64,000 bases of DNA from CAZCQP01 sp964500895 (lineage in GTDB: Bacteria > Bacillota > Clostridia > Lachnospirales > JAISER01), in contig CAZCQP010000001.1 of the NCBI GenBank assembly GCA_964500895.1, positions 116,336-180,335 on the forward strand, in the 5' to 3' direction. The position numbers were made by a program, and so were the translations under genes. A model generated the notes under the pieces. It was not told the origin of the DNA. It saw only the letters and a program-made list of their open reading frames with translations, and did no database searches. This document shows, in pieces, positions 41,027 through 49,654 of this stretch (positions within the stretch are counted from its first letter, which is position 1; each line of letters starts with the position of its first letter).

Positions 41027-43285
41027 ATGAGTGTTTATACCAATAATCTAAGGTATACGGGAACCTCTGGCATTGATGTGGAATCTATGGTTACAGCCAT
41101 GATGAAAGCAGAAAGCCTTAAATATGATAACTTATCCCGAAACAAACAGTTGTTGGTTTGGCAGCAGCAAGCTTATCTGGGCGTTACCGGCAAGCTAAAG
41201 GAATTTCAAGGTACCTACTTTGACATACTGACTGCAAGCCCGAATATGCGTAAAGATACTACCTTTAATAGTTTTAATGTTTTTGCCAAGGTGGGTGGCT
41301 CGGATACCGGGGCTGTTAAGGTTACCGGCACGTCCAAGGCACAGGCCGGCACGTATAGGCTGGATGTGCTGAAACTGGCTACCAAAGATGTGTACAGCAA
41401 CACCACCAGTGCGGCCAGCAGCCTTACAAGTAGCATACCGTTAAGCAGCATGAATTTGTCTACTTTACGGCCCACAGATACGTTGAAGATTTCTCTGGAC
41501 GGTGCTTCCCCCAAAACCATTTCTTTCACACAAAGCGAAATTGCCGTGTTGCAGGCGGCTACAAACCCAGGAGCAACCCAAGCTGATAAAAATGCGTTTT
41601 TAAGTGTCTTTCAGACAAAGTTGGACGAATTTGGTACAGAAAACGGCCAAAGCAAATTGCAGGCCACCTTCGACGGCAACGACAAGTTGTCCATTACGGC
41701 GTTAACCGGGCATGATGTCACCCTATATACCGGCACATCCCGCCAGCAACAGATTATGAGTTCTACCATTCCCAGGGTGCAGGGCTTTGGCAGAAGCACC
41801 TTCCAAGTGAAGATGGGTACCCAAACCTACAATTTAAGCGTGGAAATGAGTGCTTCAGACACCCAAGCCTCCATGGCCACCAAGATGAACCAGGCGCTTA
41901 AAGATGCAGGGCTTTTAGGGAACCTCAAAGTCTCTGTGGGTACCGGGTCAGATAAAAATAAAATGATTATTACGGCCACCAATACCGATGAAGATGTGGA
42001 GCTTTCCGGCAATCTCATTCGTATTATTATGGACCAAGCCACGCCCACACCCATTGTGCTGAGCCACACCAACCCTTGGGGGGATTTTGGCTTAAAAACC
42101 AACGTAGGCAGCCAAGTTAACCCAGACCAACCTGTAAGTGGTGCTTTCCCTGGGCTCAATCTGTCTACCTATACCAACGGCATTACCATCAATGGCAAAA
42201 ACATTGATATTAAAACTGCCACCACTGTTAAAGAGCTTTTTGATTTGATTAACAAAGCAGATGCTGGTGTTAAACTACGGTACGACACCATGAACAACGC
42301 CGTGGTCTTTGAATCTACAAAAACAGGCCAGGAAAACATTATTCGCACGGATACCCATGCTGCCCGTTTTCTGCGGGAAATGGGGCTGAACCACACCCAA
42401 ACAGCGGAAGATGCGGAAATAAAAATTAACAATGGCACCATCATCACCCGTTCCCAAAACACCTTTGACATGTACGGCATCACCGTTACCCTGAATGATG
42501 TTACGGAACCCGGCAAACCTGTGGTCATTACCACAGAACGGGACACCGGTGCCACCAAAGACTTAATTAAGAAGTTTGTAGAGTCTTACAATACGCTCAT
42601 TAAGGATTTAGACGACGAATACAGCACAAGCCGGCCCAAGCAAAACCGATACAACTACTACGATCCTTTAACCAGCGAAGAAAAGAAGAACATGTCTGAA
42701 AGCGAAATTACAACCTGGGAAGAACAGGCGAAAAAGGGCATGTTATACCGGGACCCTATTCTGAGCGGCATTTTATCCAGTATGCGTTCCATGCTCTACG
42801 ATTCGGTTACGTTGGACAACGGCCAAAAGATAAGTTTGTTTGATATTGGCATTACCACGTCTAAAAATTATAAAGACAAAGGCAAGCTGGTTATTGACGA
42901 AGAAAAGCTTATCAAAGCATTAAACGAACGGCCGGAAGACGTGGCACAGCTCTTTACCAAAGAGTCTCAATATTCCTATACAGACAAGGCCAATTCCAGG
43001 CTACGTATGAAGGAACAGGGCCTCTCTGAACGGTTTAATGACATCATTAACAATGCCACCAGCACCAATGGTTCCCTAGGCAAAAAGGCTGGGTTTAGCG
43101 CCGCCGATACCGGCAGTGACTTATACAAACAACTCAAAGCCGTGGACGACAAAATGGCGGACATGATGAAGGCGCTTATTGAAAAAGAAAATAATTACTA
43201 CGCCAAGTTTGCAGCCATGGAAAAAGCCATTAATAATGCCAACTCTCAAATGGCATCTTTGCAGGGCCTATTAGGGCAGTCGTAA
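41027..43285 (+). CDS. fliD: Flagellar filament cap protein FliD
   Basis: 752 residues, larger than the Bacillus protein (about 500). FliD_N starts with 'TSGIDVESMVTAMMKAE'. FliD_C (about 520-750) contains 'KKFVESYNTLIKDLDDEY', 'LFDIGITTSKNYKDKGKL' and a coiled-coil tail. The extra length lies in the middle surface-exposed domains (about 160-430). It caps the filament and folds incoming flagellin. AAGGGGG precedes the ATG, under a sigma-28 promoter. The usual partner fliS does not follow directly. Confidence 0.95.
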   Translation: MSVYTNNLRYTGTSGIDVESMVTAMMKAESLKYDNLSRNKQLLVWQQQAYLGVTGKLKEFQGTYFDILTASPNMRKDTTFNSFNVFAKVGGSDTGAVKVTGTSKAQAGTYRLDVLKLATKDVYSNTTSAASSLTSSIPLSSMNLSTLRPTDTLKISLDGASPKTISFTQSEIAVLQAATNPGATQADKNAFLSVFQTKLDEFGTENGQSKLQATFDGNDKLSITALTGHDVTLYTGTSRQQQIMSSTIPRVQGFGRSTFQVKMGTQTYNLSVEMSASDTQASMATKMNQALKDAGLLGNLKVSVGTGSDKNKMIITATNTDEDVELSGNLIRIIMDQATPTPIVLSHTNPWGDFGLKTNVGSQVNPDQPVSGAFPGLNLSTYTNGITINGKNIDIKTATTVKELFDLINKADAGVKLRYDTMNNAVVFESTKTGQENIIRTDTHAARFLREMGLNHTQTAEDAEIKINNGTIITRSQNTFDMYGITVTLNDVTEPGKPVVITTERDTGATKDLIKKFVESYNTLIKDLDDEYSTSRPKQNRYNYYDPLTSEEKKNMSESEITTWEEQAKKGMLYRDPILSGILSSMRSMLYDSVTLDNGQKISLFDIGITTSKNYKDKGKLVIDEEKLIKALNERPEDVAQLFTKESQYSYTDKANSRLRMKEQGLSERFNDIINNATSTNGSLGKKAGFSAADTGSDLYKQLKAVDDKMADMMKALIEKENNYYAKFAAMEKAINNANSQMASLQGLLGQS

Positions 43286-43300
43286 GAACCGGGATGAGTG

Positions 43301-43765
43301 ATGGATATGCAAACCTTAAGTGAAAATGAAACCCAGCACTTGCTGGATTTGCTGGAAACAAAGCGGGATAAACTTTCGGCTGTATTAAGCCTAACCCTTA
43401 ACACCACGCTGGAAGCCAACAAAGAAGGTATAGACAGTTATGTGGCTTTAATTGAAGGCAGAGAAGCCTTCTTGCAAGAAGCACTTGCAGCAGATAAAGC
43501 CATTCAGGCGTTGCTTGGCAAAGCGCACAATGCCCAACACCCTGATTCGGCGCTTGACATGGAAGTTAAGCGTTTAAACGAAGCATGCCGCATCATTGTG
43601 GAGCGCATCATTTCCCATGACAAAGGCAACGAACCCATACGCCAAAGTATGTTGCAAGACATCAAGAAAAGCATTAAAGAAGCCAACAACCAGAAAAGCG
43701 TAAACACCTATTATCAGTACGATGGCTATCAAGCAAACCTATCGTATTTCGATAAGCAAAAATAA
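43301..43765 (+). CDS. Putative flagellar export chaperone (FlgN/FliT-like)
   Basis: 154 residues from ATG 43301 (GTG 43298 and ATG 43307 are alternatives; the ribosome site is weak). It is almost wholly helical with heptad-like spacing ('LLDLLETKRDKLSAVLSL', 'VKRLNEACRIIVERIISHD'), as in FlgN and FliT chaperones, which bind hook-associated proteins or FliD. Position directly after fliD supports a FliT-like role. Sequence similarity alone is too weak to decide. Confidence 0.55.
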   Translation: MDMQTLSENETQHLLDLLETKRDKLSAVLSLTLNTTLEANKEGIDSYVALIEGREAFLQEALAADKAIQALLGKAHNAQHPDSALDMEVKRLNEACRIIVERIISHDKGNEPIRQSMLQDIKKSIKEANNQKSVNTYYQYDGYQANLSYFDKQK

Positions 43766-43789
43766 TTTGAATACAGGAGGTCTATTAAA

Positions 43790-44176
43790 ATGGAGGTTAA
43801 TAGTCTTGCTTCCGAACTGAACACACCATCCCAAGCGCAACCTGTCACTTCTGCGGAACAGCCGAAACACTTACAAAAGCTGTACGGGCAAAACGAAACC
43901 AGGTTCAGTAAGATGGCATCCGAGGAAGAGAAGGACCGGGAGTTTAAAATATCCGAAGGTGATATTCAGAAAACCATCGACCGGGCCAATAAGGTCGTTG
44001 AGCCTTTGTTCCTGGAATTTCAGTATAAAATACACGAAAAAACAAACCAGGTGATGATTTCCGTCATCAACAGCAATACCAAAGAACTGGTGCGGGAAAT
44101 ACCGCCGGAAAAAGTTCTGGATGCGGTAGCGAAGATGTGGGAATTAACGGGGATACTGGTGGACCAACGGGGTTAA
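43790..44176 (+). CDS. flaG: FlaG-family protein
   Basis: 128 residues. A polar, disordered N-terminal half is followed by the FlaG core (about 60-127) with 'LEFQYKIHEKTNQVMISVIN' and 'LVREIPPEKVLDAVAKMWEL'. FlaG proteins influence filament length in several bacteria. AGGAGG precedes the ATG. It is the last gene of the sigma-28 operon; a foldback element and terminator follow. Confidence 0.92.
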   Translation: MEVNSLASELNTPSQAQPVTSAEQPKHLQKLYGQNETRFSKMASEEEKDREFKISEGDIQKTIDRANKVVEPLFLEFQYKIHEKTNQVMISVINSNTKELVREIPPEKVLDAVAKMWELTGILVDQRG

Positions 44177-44179
44177 CTA

Positions 44180-44342
44180 AGAACCTGTATTCATAAACGA
44201 AACGCCGACTTTTCGGCAAATTTTATGCCATACTGCGTTAAATTTTCTTGAAATACCTCAAGGGTATTCCTGCGAAAATTTGCCTTGTCTGGCAAAAAAT
44301 TTGCTCGAAAATCCAGCATTCCTTATTATGAATACAGGCTCT
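44180..44342. mobile_element. MITE-like foldback element, copy 3 (second interior type)
   Basis: 163 bp with the same termini as copies 1 and 2 (AGAACCTGTATTCATAA and TTATGAATACAGGCTCT, 16 of 17 paired) but a different interior. The two halves are imperfect reverse complements along the full length. It starts 4 bases after the flaG stop. Confidence 0.85.
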
Positions 44343-44392
44343 AAAAAAGGCTGTGCCACGGGAAATCAGTAAGCGTGGCCCAGCCTTTTTTT
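44343..44392. terminator. Bidirectional terminator between the two flagellar operons
   Basis: AAAAAAGGCTG-GCCACG pairs with CGTGGC-CAGCCTTTTTTT. It serves both the flaG end and the flhB end. Confidence 0.9.
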
Positions 44393-44404
44393 ATTGAATA
44401 TCCG

Positions 44405-45544
44405 CTATGCAGATACATTTTTCAGTTTATACACGAAGGCCAGCACTTCTGCCACAGCCTGGTACAATTCCGGGGGAATGGGCCGCCCCACATCCACCGT
44501 TGCATACAATGTTCTGGCAAGCTGTACGTTTTCTACAATTTCCACCCCATTTTCTTTGGCCATCTCCTTAATACGTTTGGCCAAAAAATCCACGCCTTTG
44601 GCCACCACCACCGGCGCTTCACCCTTCGCTTTGTCATAATGAATGGCCACCGCATAATGGGTAGGGTTTGTAATGATAACGTCTGCATTTGGAATAGACT
44701 GCATCATACGCCGAAAAGATGCTTCCCGCATTTTTTGCCTAATCTTCCCTTTAATTTGTGGGTTACCTTCCGCCTGCTTCATTTCTTCCTTCACTTCATG
44801 TTTGGACATTTTCATTTGCTTGTTGTGTTTATACCGGGTGTAGGCATAGTCTAAAGCTGCAATAAACATAAACAGCAGCCCCACATTAATGCCCATGCGT
44901 ATCACGAGCCGACCCACATACACCACAGCTTCCAGCAGTGCCAAACTCATAAGCCCAGGAATTTTATGAATTTCTTCCCGCACAATATAGTAAATGGTAA
45001 TGACAATGACCACTAACTTTGCAATAGATTTAAAAAGATTGATGACGGACTGTAAGGAAAACAACCGCTTTAATCCCTTAATGGGGTTCAATTTTGAAAA
45101 CTTAGGGCGAATGGGCTTAAACGTGGGGTGCCAGCCCACCTGAACCAGATTGGTGATAACCCCTACAACAAGCGCAACCGTCATTAAAGGCAGCGCAATG
45201 GTTAAAGCCCTTAAAAACATGCCGGATACCAGCCTGGAAATAAAATTTACAGTAAACACGTTGTCTATATTGCTGATAAGCCCAAAGTTATAACGGTAAA
45301 CCCCTTGCATTTTATCCAGCATACCGGGGGCAAACTTGCTCAGCGCAAAAAAAACAGAAACGAACAGAAACGCCGTGCCCACTTCCTGGCTTTTGGCAAC
45401 CTGGCCTTCCGACCGTGCCTTATTTTTCTTTTTGGCGGTGGGTTGCTCTGTTTTTTCTCCTTCGTCAAAGAAGTGCAGGTTTAAATGCATGTAGGATAAA
45501 GGGATGGATTGTTTTGTGTTTTGCAGCGTTTCCTCACGGTTCAC
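44405..45544 (-). CDS. flhB: Flagellar export switch protein FlhB
   Basis: 379 residues from GTG 45544, 9 bases after AGGAGG and overlapping the fliR stop by 4 bases. An internal ATG at 45490 resembles the usual FlhB N-terminus but lacks a ribosome site. Four membrane segments (about 50-230) precede the cytoplasmic domain with the self-cleavage motif Asn293-Pro-Thr-His296. It switches export specificity from hook to filament proteins. It is the last gene of the operon: flhA, flhF and flhG, which usually follow, are not here. It ends in TAG. Confidence 0.95.
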   Translation of the reverse strand: MNREETLQNTKQSIPLSYMHLNLHFFDEGEKTEQPTAKKKNKARSEGQVAKSQEVGTAFLFVSVFFALSKFAPGMLDKMQGVYRYNFGLISNIDNVFTVNFISRLVSGMFLRALTIALPLMTVALVVGVITNLVQVGWHPTFKPIRPKFSKLNPIKGLKRLFSLQSVINLFKSIAKLVVIVITIYYIVREEIHKIPGLMSLALLEAVVYVGRLVIRMGINVGLLFMFIAALDYAYTRYKHNKQMKMSKHEVKEEMKQAEGNPQIKGKIRQKMREASFRRMMQSIPNADVIITNPTHYAVAIHYDKAKGEAPVVVAKGVDFLAKRIKEMAKENGVEIVENVQLARTLYATVDVGRPIPPELYQAVAEVLAFVYKLKNVSA

Positions 45545-46350
45545 GGGGACATGCCTCCTATGGTATTGCTCAACACTTGATAGGATAGCTTATAAATATA
45601 ATGAAACATATCAACGAATGCAGGAATTGTCACATATAAAATGGCCATACCTGTCAGCAATTTAATGGGCAGGCCTACCACAAACACATTCATCTGGGGA
45701 ACCGTTTTAACCAGAATGCCCAGGGCAATGTCTATAAAAAGCAATGTGCCCACAATGGGAAGGGCCAGTTGAACGCCAATAACAAAAAAGTCCATCATTA
45801 AGTTAACAATATAGAAAGTGAGGGCTTCATTGCCAAAAAATTGCTCAAATCCCACAGGAACGGCTTGGTAACTGTAACTTAGCGCTGAAATAAACATATG
45901 CAAGCCGCCGGATTGTATAAGGATGACGGCCATAAAAAAATAAATCACATTACCCATAATGGGCACTTGAATTTGCAAGATAGGGTCGAAAACACTTACC
46001 ATAGACAAACCCATTTGGTAGTCAATCAATTGGCCTGCAAAGTAAAAGACGTTAAAGATAATATACACAGAAAAACCCATGGTAAACCCTACAAACAGCT
46101 CTTTCACAATCATCATTAAATAACCAGGTACGCTGTTGTCGTAGGCAATGGCTGTCACTTGCCCCGTGCTAAAAAGCAAAAAAGAAAAAGCCACGGCAAA
46201 CATCACCTTGGCCATGGTGGTGAGCTGGCCGGATAAAATGGGAATGACCAGCATAAAGCTCAAAATACGCACCAAAATAATAAGAAATATGTCTATGTCC
46301 TGTAAAAACAGGGTTAGGATTGGGGTGATTAAACTGGTCATAAACCTCAC
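45541..46350 (-). CDS. fliR: Flagellar export gate protein FliR
   Basis: 269 residues, strongly hydrophobic throughout, with typical FliR segments 'FFAGQLIDYQMGLSMVSVFDP'-like in the middle and 'ALPIVGTLLFIDIALGILVK' (TM5). It forms the export gate with FliP and FliQ. It overlaps fliQ by 4 bases and flhB by 4 bases. It is not fused to FlhB, unlike in some Clostridium species. Confidence 0.95.
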   Translation of the reverse strand: MRFMTSLITPILTLFLQDIDIFLIILVRILSFMLVIPILSGQLTTMAKVMFAVAFSFLLFSTGQVTAIAYDNSVPGYLMMIVKELFVGFTMGFSVYIIFNVFYFAGQLIDYQMGLSMVSVFDPILQIQVPIMGNVIYFFMAVILIQSGGLHMFISALSYSYQAVPVGFEQFFGNEALTFYIVNLMMDFFVIGVQLALPIVGTLLFIDIALGILVKTVPQMNVFVVGLPIKLLTGMAILYVTIPAFVDMFHYIYKLSYQVLSNTIGGMSP

Positions 46351-46622
46351 CTAGGCACAATGTATTGCGGAATTGCAGAATAGATGTTAACGATAAAGGT
46401 TTGCAGGTTGGTGAGCATGAAGGAACCAAAAATAATAATTGCACTTAAAACCCCAAATATTTTGGGTATAAATGCCAGCGTGGGTTCCTGTATGGAGGTA
46501 ACAGCCTGAAAAATACTCACTGAAATACCCACAATTAAACCCACAGCCAAAGGCGGCCCTGCCACCAAAATGATGGTGAGCAGCCCCGATTGAATGATGC
46601 TTATAATGGTGTCTTGGGTCAT
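46347..46622 (-). CDS. fliQ: Flagellar export gate protein FliQ
   Basis: 91 residues, close to the family size of 89, with two membrane helices (about 15-40 and 50-75) and 'LLTIILVAGPPLAVGLIVGI'. It is part of the FliPQR gate complex and lies between fliP and fliR in the standard order. Confidence 0.96.
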   Translation of the reverse strand: MTQDTIISIIQSGLLTIILVAGPPLAVGLIVGISVSIFQAVTSIQEPTLAFIPKIFGVLSAIIIFGSFMLTNLQTFIVNIYSAIPQYIVPR

Positions 46623-46666
46623 ATGCGCACTCCTTCCATTTGCCGTAAGGGATTGTTTGAATGGGT

Positions 46667-47461
46667 TTAAAAGGGAATGGCCTTGAACGTTAGCAGTACA
46701 TTTTCGATAACCAAGCTCCAGCCATCTACCAAAACAAACAACAACAACTTAAAAGGCAAAGAAATCATGGCTGGCGGCAACATCATCATACCCATAGCCA
46801 TCAGCACCGAAGCCACAATCATATCAATAACCAAAAACGGCATATAAATTAAAAAACCTATCTTAAAACCTTTGGTCAGTTCCCCCAACATAAATGCCGG
46901 TATGAGCACCCGGTTTGGAATCTCTTCTTTTGTGGCGTAACTCCGCCCGGAAAGACGAATAAACAGCCGCATATCCTGGTCTTCAACCTGGGCAAACATA
47001 AACGCACGCAAAGGTTCCATCGCCACTTCAACGGTTGTTTCTTGTGAAATGGTGCCTTGCGCATAGGGTTTAATGGCGGTCTCGTTTATTTGGGTTAAAA
47101 TAGGCCCCATAAGAAATAGGGTTAAAAACAAAGCAATGCCAACCAACACTTGGTTTGGCGGCATTTGCTGGGTGCCCAGGGCCGAACGTAAAAAATGCAA
47201 GGAAATAATAATTCGGGTAAAGCTGGTGAGCATCAGCAATAGAAAAGGTGCCAGAGAAATAAGGGAAATCATAAACAAAAGCTGTAATGTGCTTACAACT
47301 TCCGTTTGGTTCTCTGCAGGGTTTACACGGACAGAAACAGCCGGAATATCCTGTGTTTGAATTAAATCGGCAGCAAAGGCTGCATGATTCAAACATAAAC
47401 ACAAGGTTAAAATGAGTAAACAACCTGCCACCAGTTTAAATTTTTTCATCCATATGTTCAC
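46667..47461 (-). CDS. fliP: Flagellar export gate protein FliP
   Basis: 264 residues from GTG 47461, 8 bases after GGAG. A signal peptide (about 5-30, ending 'NHAAFAA') precedes the FliP core 'LAPFLLLMLTSFTRIIISL', 'GTQQMPPNQVLVGIALFL' and 'FLVIDMIVASVLMAMGMMML'. Five FliP subunits form the gate ring. A nearby ATG (47449) is another possible start. Confidence 0.95.
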   Translation of the reverse strand: MNIWMKKFKLVAGCLLILTLCLCLNHAAFAADLIQTQDIPAVSVRVNPAENQTEVVSTLQLLFMISLISLAPFLLLMLTSFTRIIISLHFLRSALGTQQMPPNQVLVGIALFLTLFLMGPILTQINETAIKPYAQGTISQETTVEVAMEPLRAFMFAQVEDQDMRLFIRLSGRSYATKEEIPNRVLIPAFMLGELTKGFKIGFLIYMPFLVIDMIVASVLMAMGMMMLPPAMISLPFKLLLFVLVDGWSLVIENVLLTFKAIPF

Positions 47462-47540
47462 AAAGCCCACTCCATCAATCGTTGCAACACCTCAAACCCT
47501 GTTCAAAATGGTCCAAGCTTTTCTGACTGTATAGCAATAC

Positions 47541-47969
47541 TTACCCTTTATCTTTGCGCATCATGCGGTTGATGATGCTTTCAAAACCCATAGGGGCAGC
47601 AGCGCTGGCATCATCTTTAAAGACCAAGTCTTCCGAGTCCACCTGTGTTAAAAGCGTGATATGCTCCTTTGTGGAACCCAACAACATATAACGCCGCCCC
47701 ACCCTGATAAGCTGAACCTTGGAATACTGGTTTAAAAAAACACTTTCCATCAGCTCTACATTGCCATTTTTCTGCTTATGCTGCTGTGCACCTGCCAGCC
47801 ACCTGGTGGCATAGTACGCTAAAAATGCCACAACAACAAACGCCAACAACATGAACACCAGCTGGACAAACATGGCTAGGGTGTCTGGGGGGGCAGGGCT
47901 TTGGCTATATGGAAAATCAGCCGTACTATTGATGATTGCTATACAATCTAAGTACATGTTTTCATCCAA
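47541..47969 (-). CDS. fliO: Flagellar biosynthesis protein FliO
   Basis: 142 residues from TTG 47969, overlapping the cheY end; ATG 47957 is an alternative. One membrane helix (about 30-55) is followed by the cytoplasmic FliO domain with 'VELMESVFLNQYSKVQLIRV'. It assists FliP assembly. The gene order cheY-fliO-fliP is as in Bacillus. Confidence 0.88.
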   Translation of the reverse strand: MDENMYLDCIAIINSTADFPYSQSPAPPDTLAMFVQLVFMLLAFVVVAFLAYYATRWLAGAQQHKQKNGNVELMESVFLNQYSKVQLIRVGRRYMLLGSTKEHITLLTQVDSEDLVFKDDASAAAPMGFESIINRMMRKDKG

Positions 47970-48327
47970 TCACTTTTTTAACAGCCTCTAACACCCTGTC
48001 CGGCTGGAAGGGCTTTACAATGAAGTCTTTGGCACCCGCTTGAATGGCTTCAATAACCATGGCTTGCTGACCCATGGCCGAACACATGATGATAACGGCA
48101 TTAGGGTCTGAAGCTTTGATGCCTTTAGCCGCTTGAATACCATCCATTTCAGGCATGGTAATATCCAAAACAACTAATTTGGGCTTTAGCTCGTTATATT
48201 TTTCAATGGCTTTAATGCCATTTTCAGCCTCACCCACCACATTATAACCGTTTTTGGTCAGAATGTCCTTAAGCATCATGCGCATAAATGCAGCATCATC
48301 CACTAAAAGAATAGACTTTTCAGACAT
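47962..48327 (-). CDS. cheY: Chemotaxis response regulator CheY
   Basis: 121 residues, a single receiver domain. Acidic pocket Asp10-Asp11, phospho-acceptor Asp55 in 'LVVLDITMPEMDG', Ser/Thr switch in 'IIMCSAMG' and Lys in 'FIVKPFQPD'. CheY-P binds FliM and FliY N-terminal peptides to switch rotation. Located between fliY and fliO as in Firmicutes. Confidence 0.95.
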   Translation of the reverse strand: MSEKSILLVDDAAFMRMMLKDILTKNGYNVVGEAENGIKAIEKYNELKPKLVVLDITMPEMDGIQAAKGIKASDPNAVIIMCSAMGQQAMVIEAIQAGAKDFIVKPFQPDRVLEAVKKVIG

Positions 48328-48363
48328 AACTTTACACTCCTTTTATGCTATATACGGATTAGA

Positions 48364-49650
48364 TTATATCCGGTTTTCAGGGCTAATAATATCTGTAATT
48401 CTGATGCCGAAGTTTTCGTCAATGACAACAACCTCGCCTTTGGCCACAAATTTACCGTTTACCAGTATATCAACCGGGTCACCAGCCAATTTATCCAGTT
48501 CAACCACTGTACCCGGGCCAAATTCTAAAATTTCTTTAATTTTTTTGTGGGTTCTGCCTAGCTCCACCGTCACTTCCAGGGGCACATCCATAATGATGTC
48601 AATGTTTTCTTTTTGTTGCATCACTGCATTCACATCAAAATTCTGGAATTGTACCGGCTGCACATTGACTGGCGGTGGTGTAAATTGTGGTGCGTATTGT
48701 TGCTGTGGTGGTGCATACTGTTGCGGAGGCGGTGCATACTGCGCTTGGGGTTGCATATAGGGCTGATCCATAGGCTGTCTCTCCATTTGTGGCGGTGGTG
48801 CCACATATGATGGTGTTGGAGCTGGTGCAACAGGCGCTTGTGCCATTGGCGCTTGCACAATTGGCGGTGGCGCAATTGGCGTTTGAGCAGGTGGAATTGG
48901 TGCCGGAGCTGGTTGAGATTGAGCCGGTGCATCAGGCATCAGTTCATTTTTAAGCGTCTCCACCATTTCAATTGCAAAATCTTGTGGAATAATTTGCATA
49001 ATGGTGCTGTCAATCAATGTTCCAATCTGCATTCTAAAGGAAACACAGGCAACAACCTCATCTGGTGCAAACTCCACATCTCTAAAAAAGTCGTCATTAT
49101 TAAAATCTAAAACAAATGCACGGGGTGTGTCAATATCAATTTTCATGTGCATCATGGAAGAAATGGATGTAGCAGATGAACCAACCATCTGGTTCATGGC
49201 TTCACCAATGGCGCTTAAATCAATTTCTGTCAATTCGGCGTCTGGGTCAACCGTCCCGTCGCCGCCCATCATCAAGCTGGTAATGATTTTAACATCATGT
49301 TGTTTGAGTATGAGAATATTAGCGCCACGTAAACCTTCTTTGTAATCTACCCGAATGCCTACGCAAGGCCGGTCGTAGCTAGCGGCTACTTCTTTCCAAG
49401 ATTTCACCTGCACATGCGGGGTATTGATGTTCACCCGTTGATTGAGCAACGCAAAGAGAGTAGTGGCCGAGGTGCCCATGCTAATATTTCCAATTTCACC
49501 CAGGATGTCTTTTTGCTCTGAAGTTAAACTGTCTCTTGACACCTGTGAAGCGGTTTCGTCAAGCTGGTCCTGGTCCGACGGTGCGTCTACGCCGACGCCA
49601 TGGCCGCCAAGCAAGGCATTAATTTCATCCTGTGAAAGCATGTCTCCCAT
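48364..49650 (-). CDS. fliY: Flagellar motor switch phosphatase FliY
   Basis: 428 residues: an N-terminal CheY-binding peptide 'MGDMLSQDEINALL', a CheC-like phosphatase domain (about 35-230) with two copies of the 'DLSAIGEAMNQMVGSS'-like active helix ('ILGEIGNISMGTSA' and 'LSAIGEAMNQMVG'), a Pro/Gln/Ala-rich linker (about 240-335) and a C-terminal FliN/SpoA domain (about 345-428). It joins the C-ring and dephosphorylates CheY-P. Both phosphatase helices appear intact. Confidence 0.95.
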   Translation of the reverse strand: MGDMLSQDEINALLGGHGVGVDAPSDQDQLDETASQVSRDSLTSEQKDILGEIGNISMGTSATTLFALLNQRVNINTPHVQVKSWKEVAASYDRPCVGIRVDYKEGLRGANILILKQHDVKIITSLMMGGDGTVDPDAELTEIDLSAIGEAMNQMVGSSATSISSMMHMKIDIDTPRAFVLDFNNDDFFRDVEFAPDEVVACVSFRMQIGTLIDSTIMQIIPQDFAIEMVETLKNELMPDAPAQSQPAPAPIPPAQTPIAPPPIVQAPMAQAPVAPAPTPSYVAPPPQMERQPMDQPYMQPQAQYAPPPQQYAPPQQQYAPQFTPPPVNVQPVQFQNFDVNAVMQQKENIDIIMDVPLEVTVELGRTHKKIKEILEFGPGTVVELDKLAGDPVDILVNGKFVAKGEVVVIDENFGIRITDIISPENRI

Positions 49651-49654
49651 CGGG

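Noticed and set aside
43765..43785. TGAATACAGGAGG before flaG, resembling the MITE terminus
   Set aside because: Only about nine bases match, no partner repeat is nearby, and the sequence serves as the flaG ribosome site.
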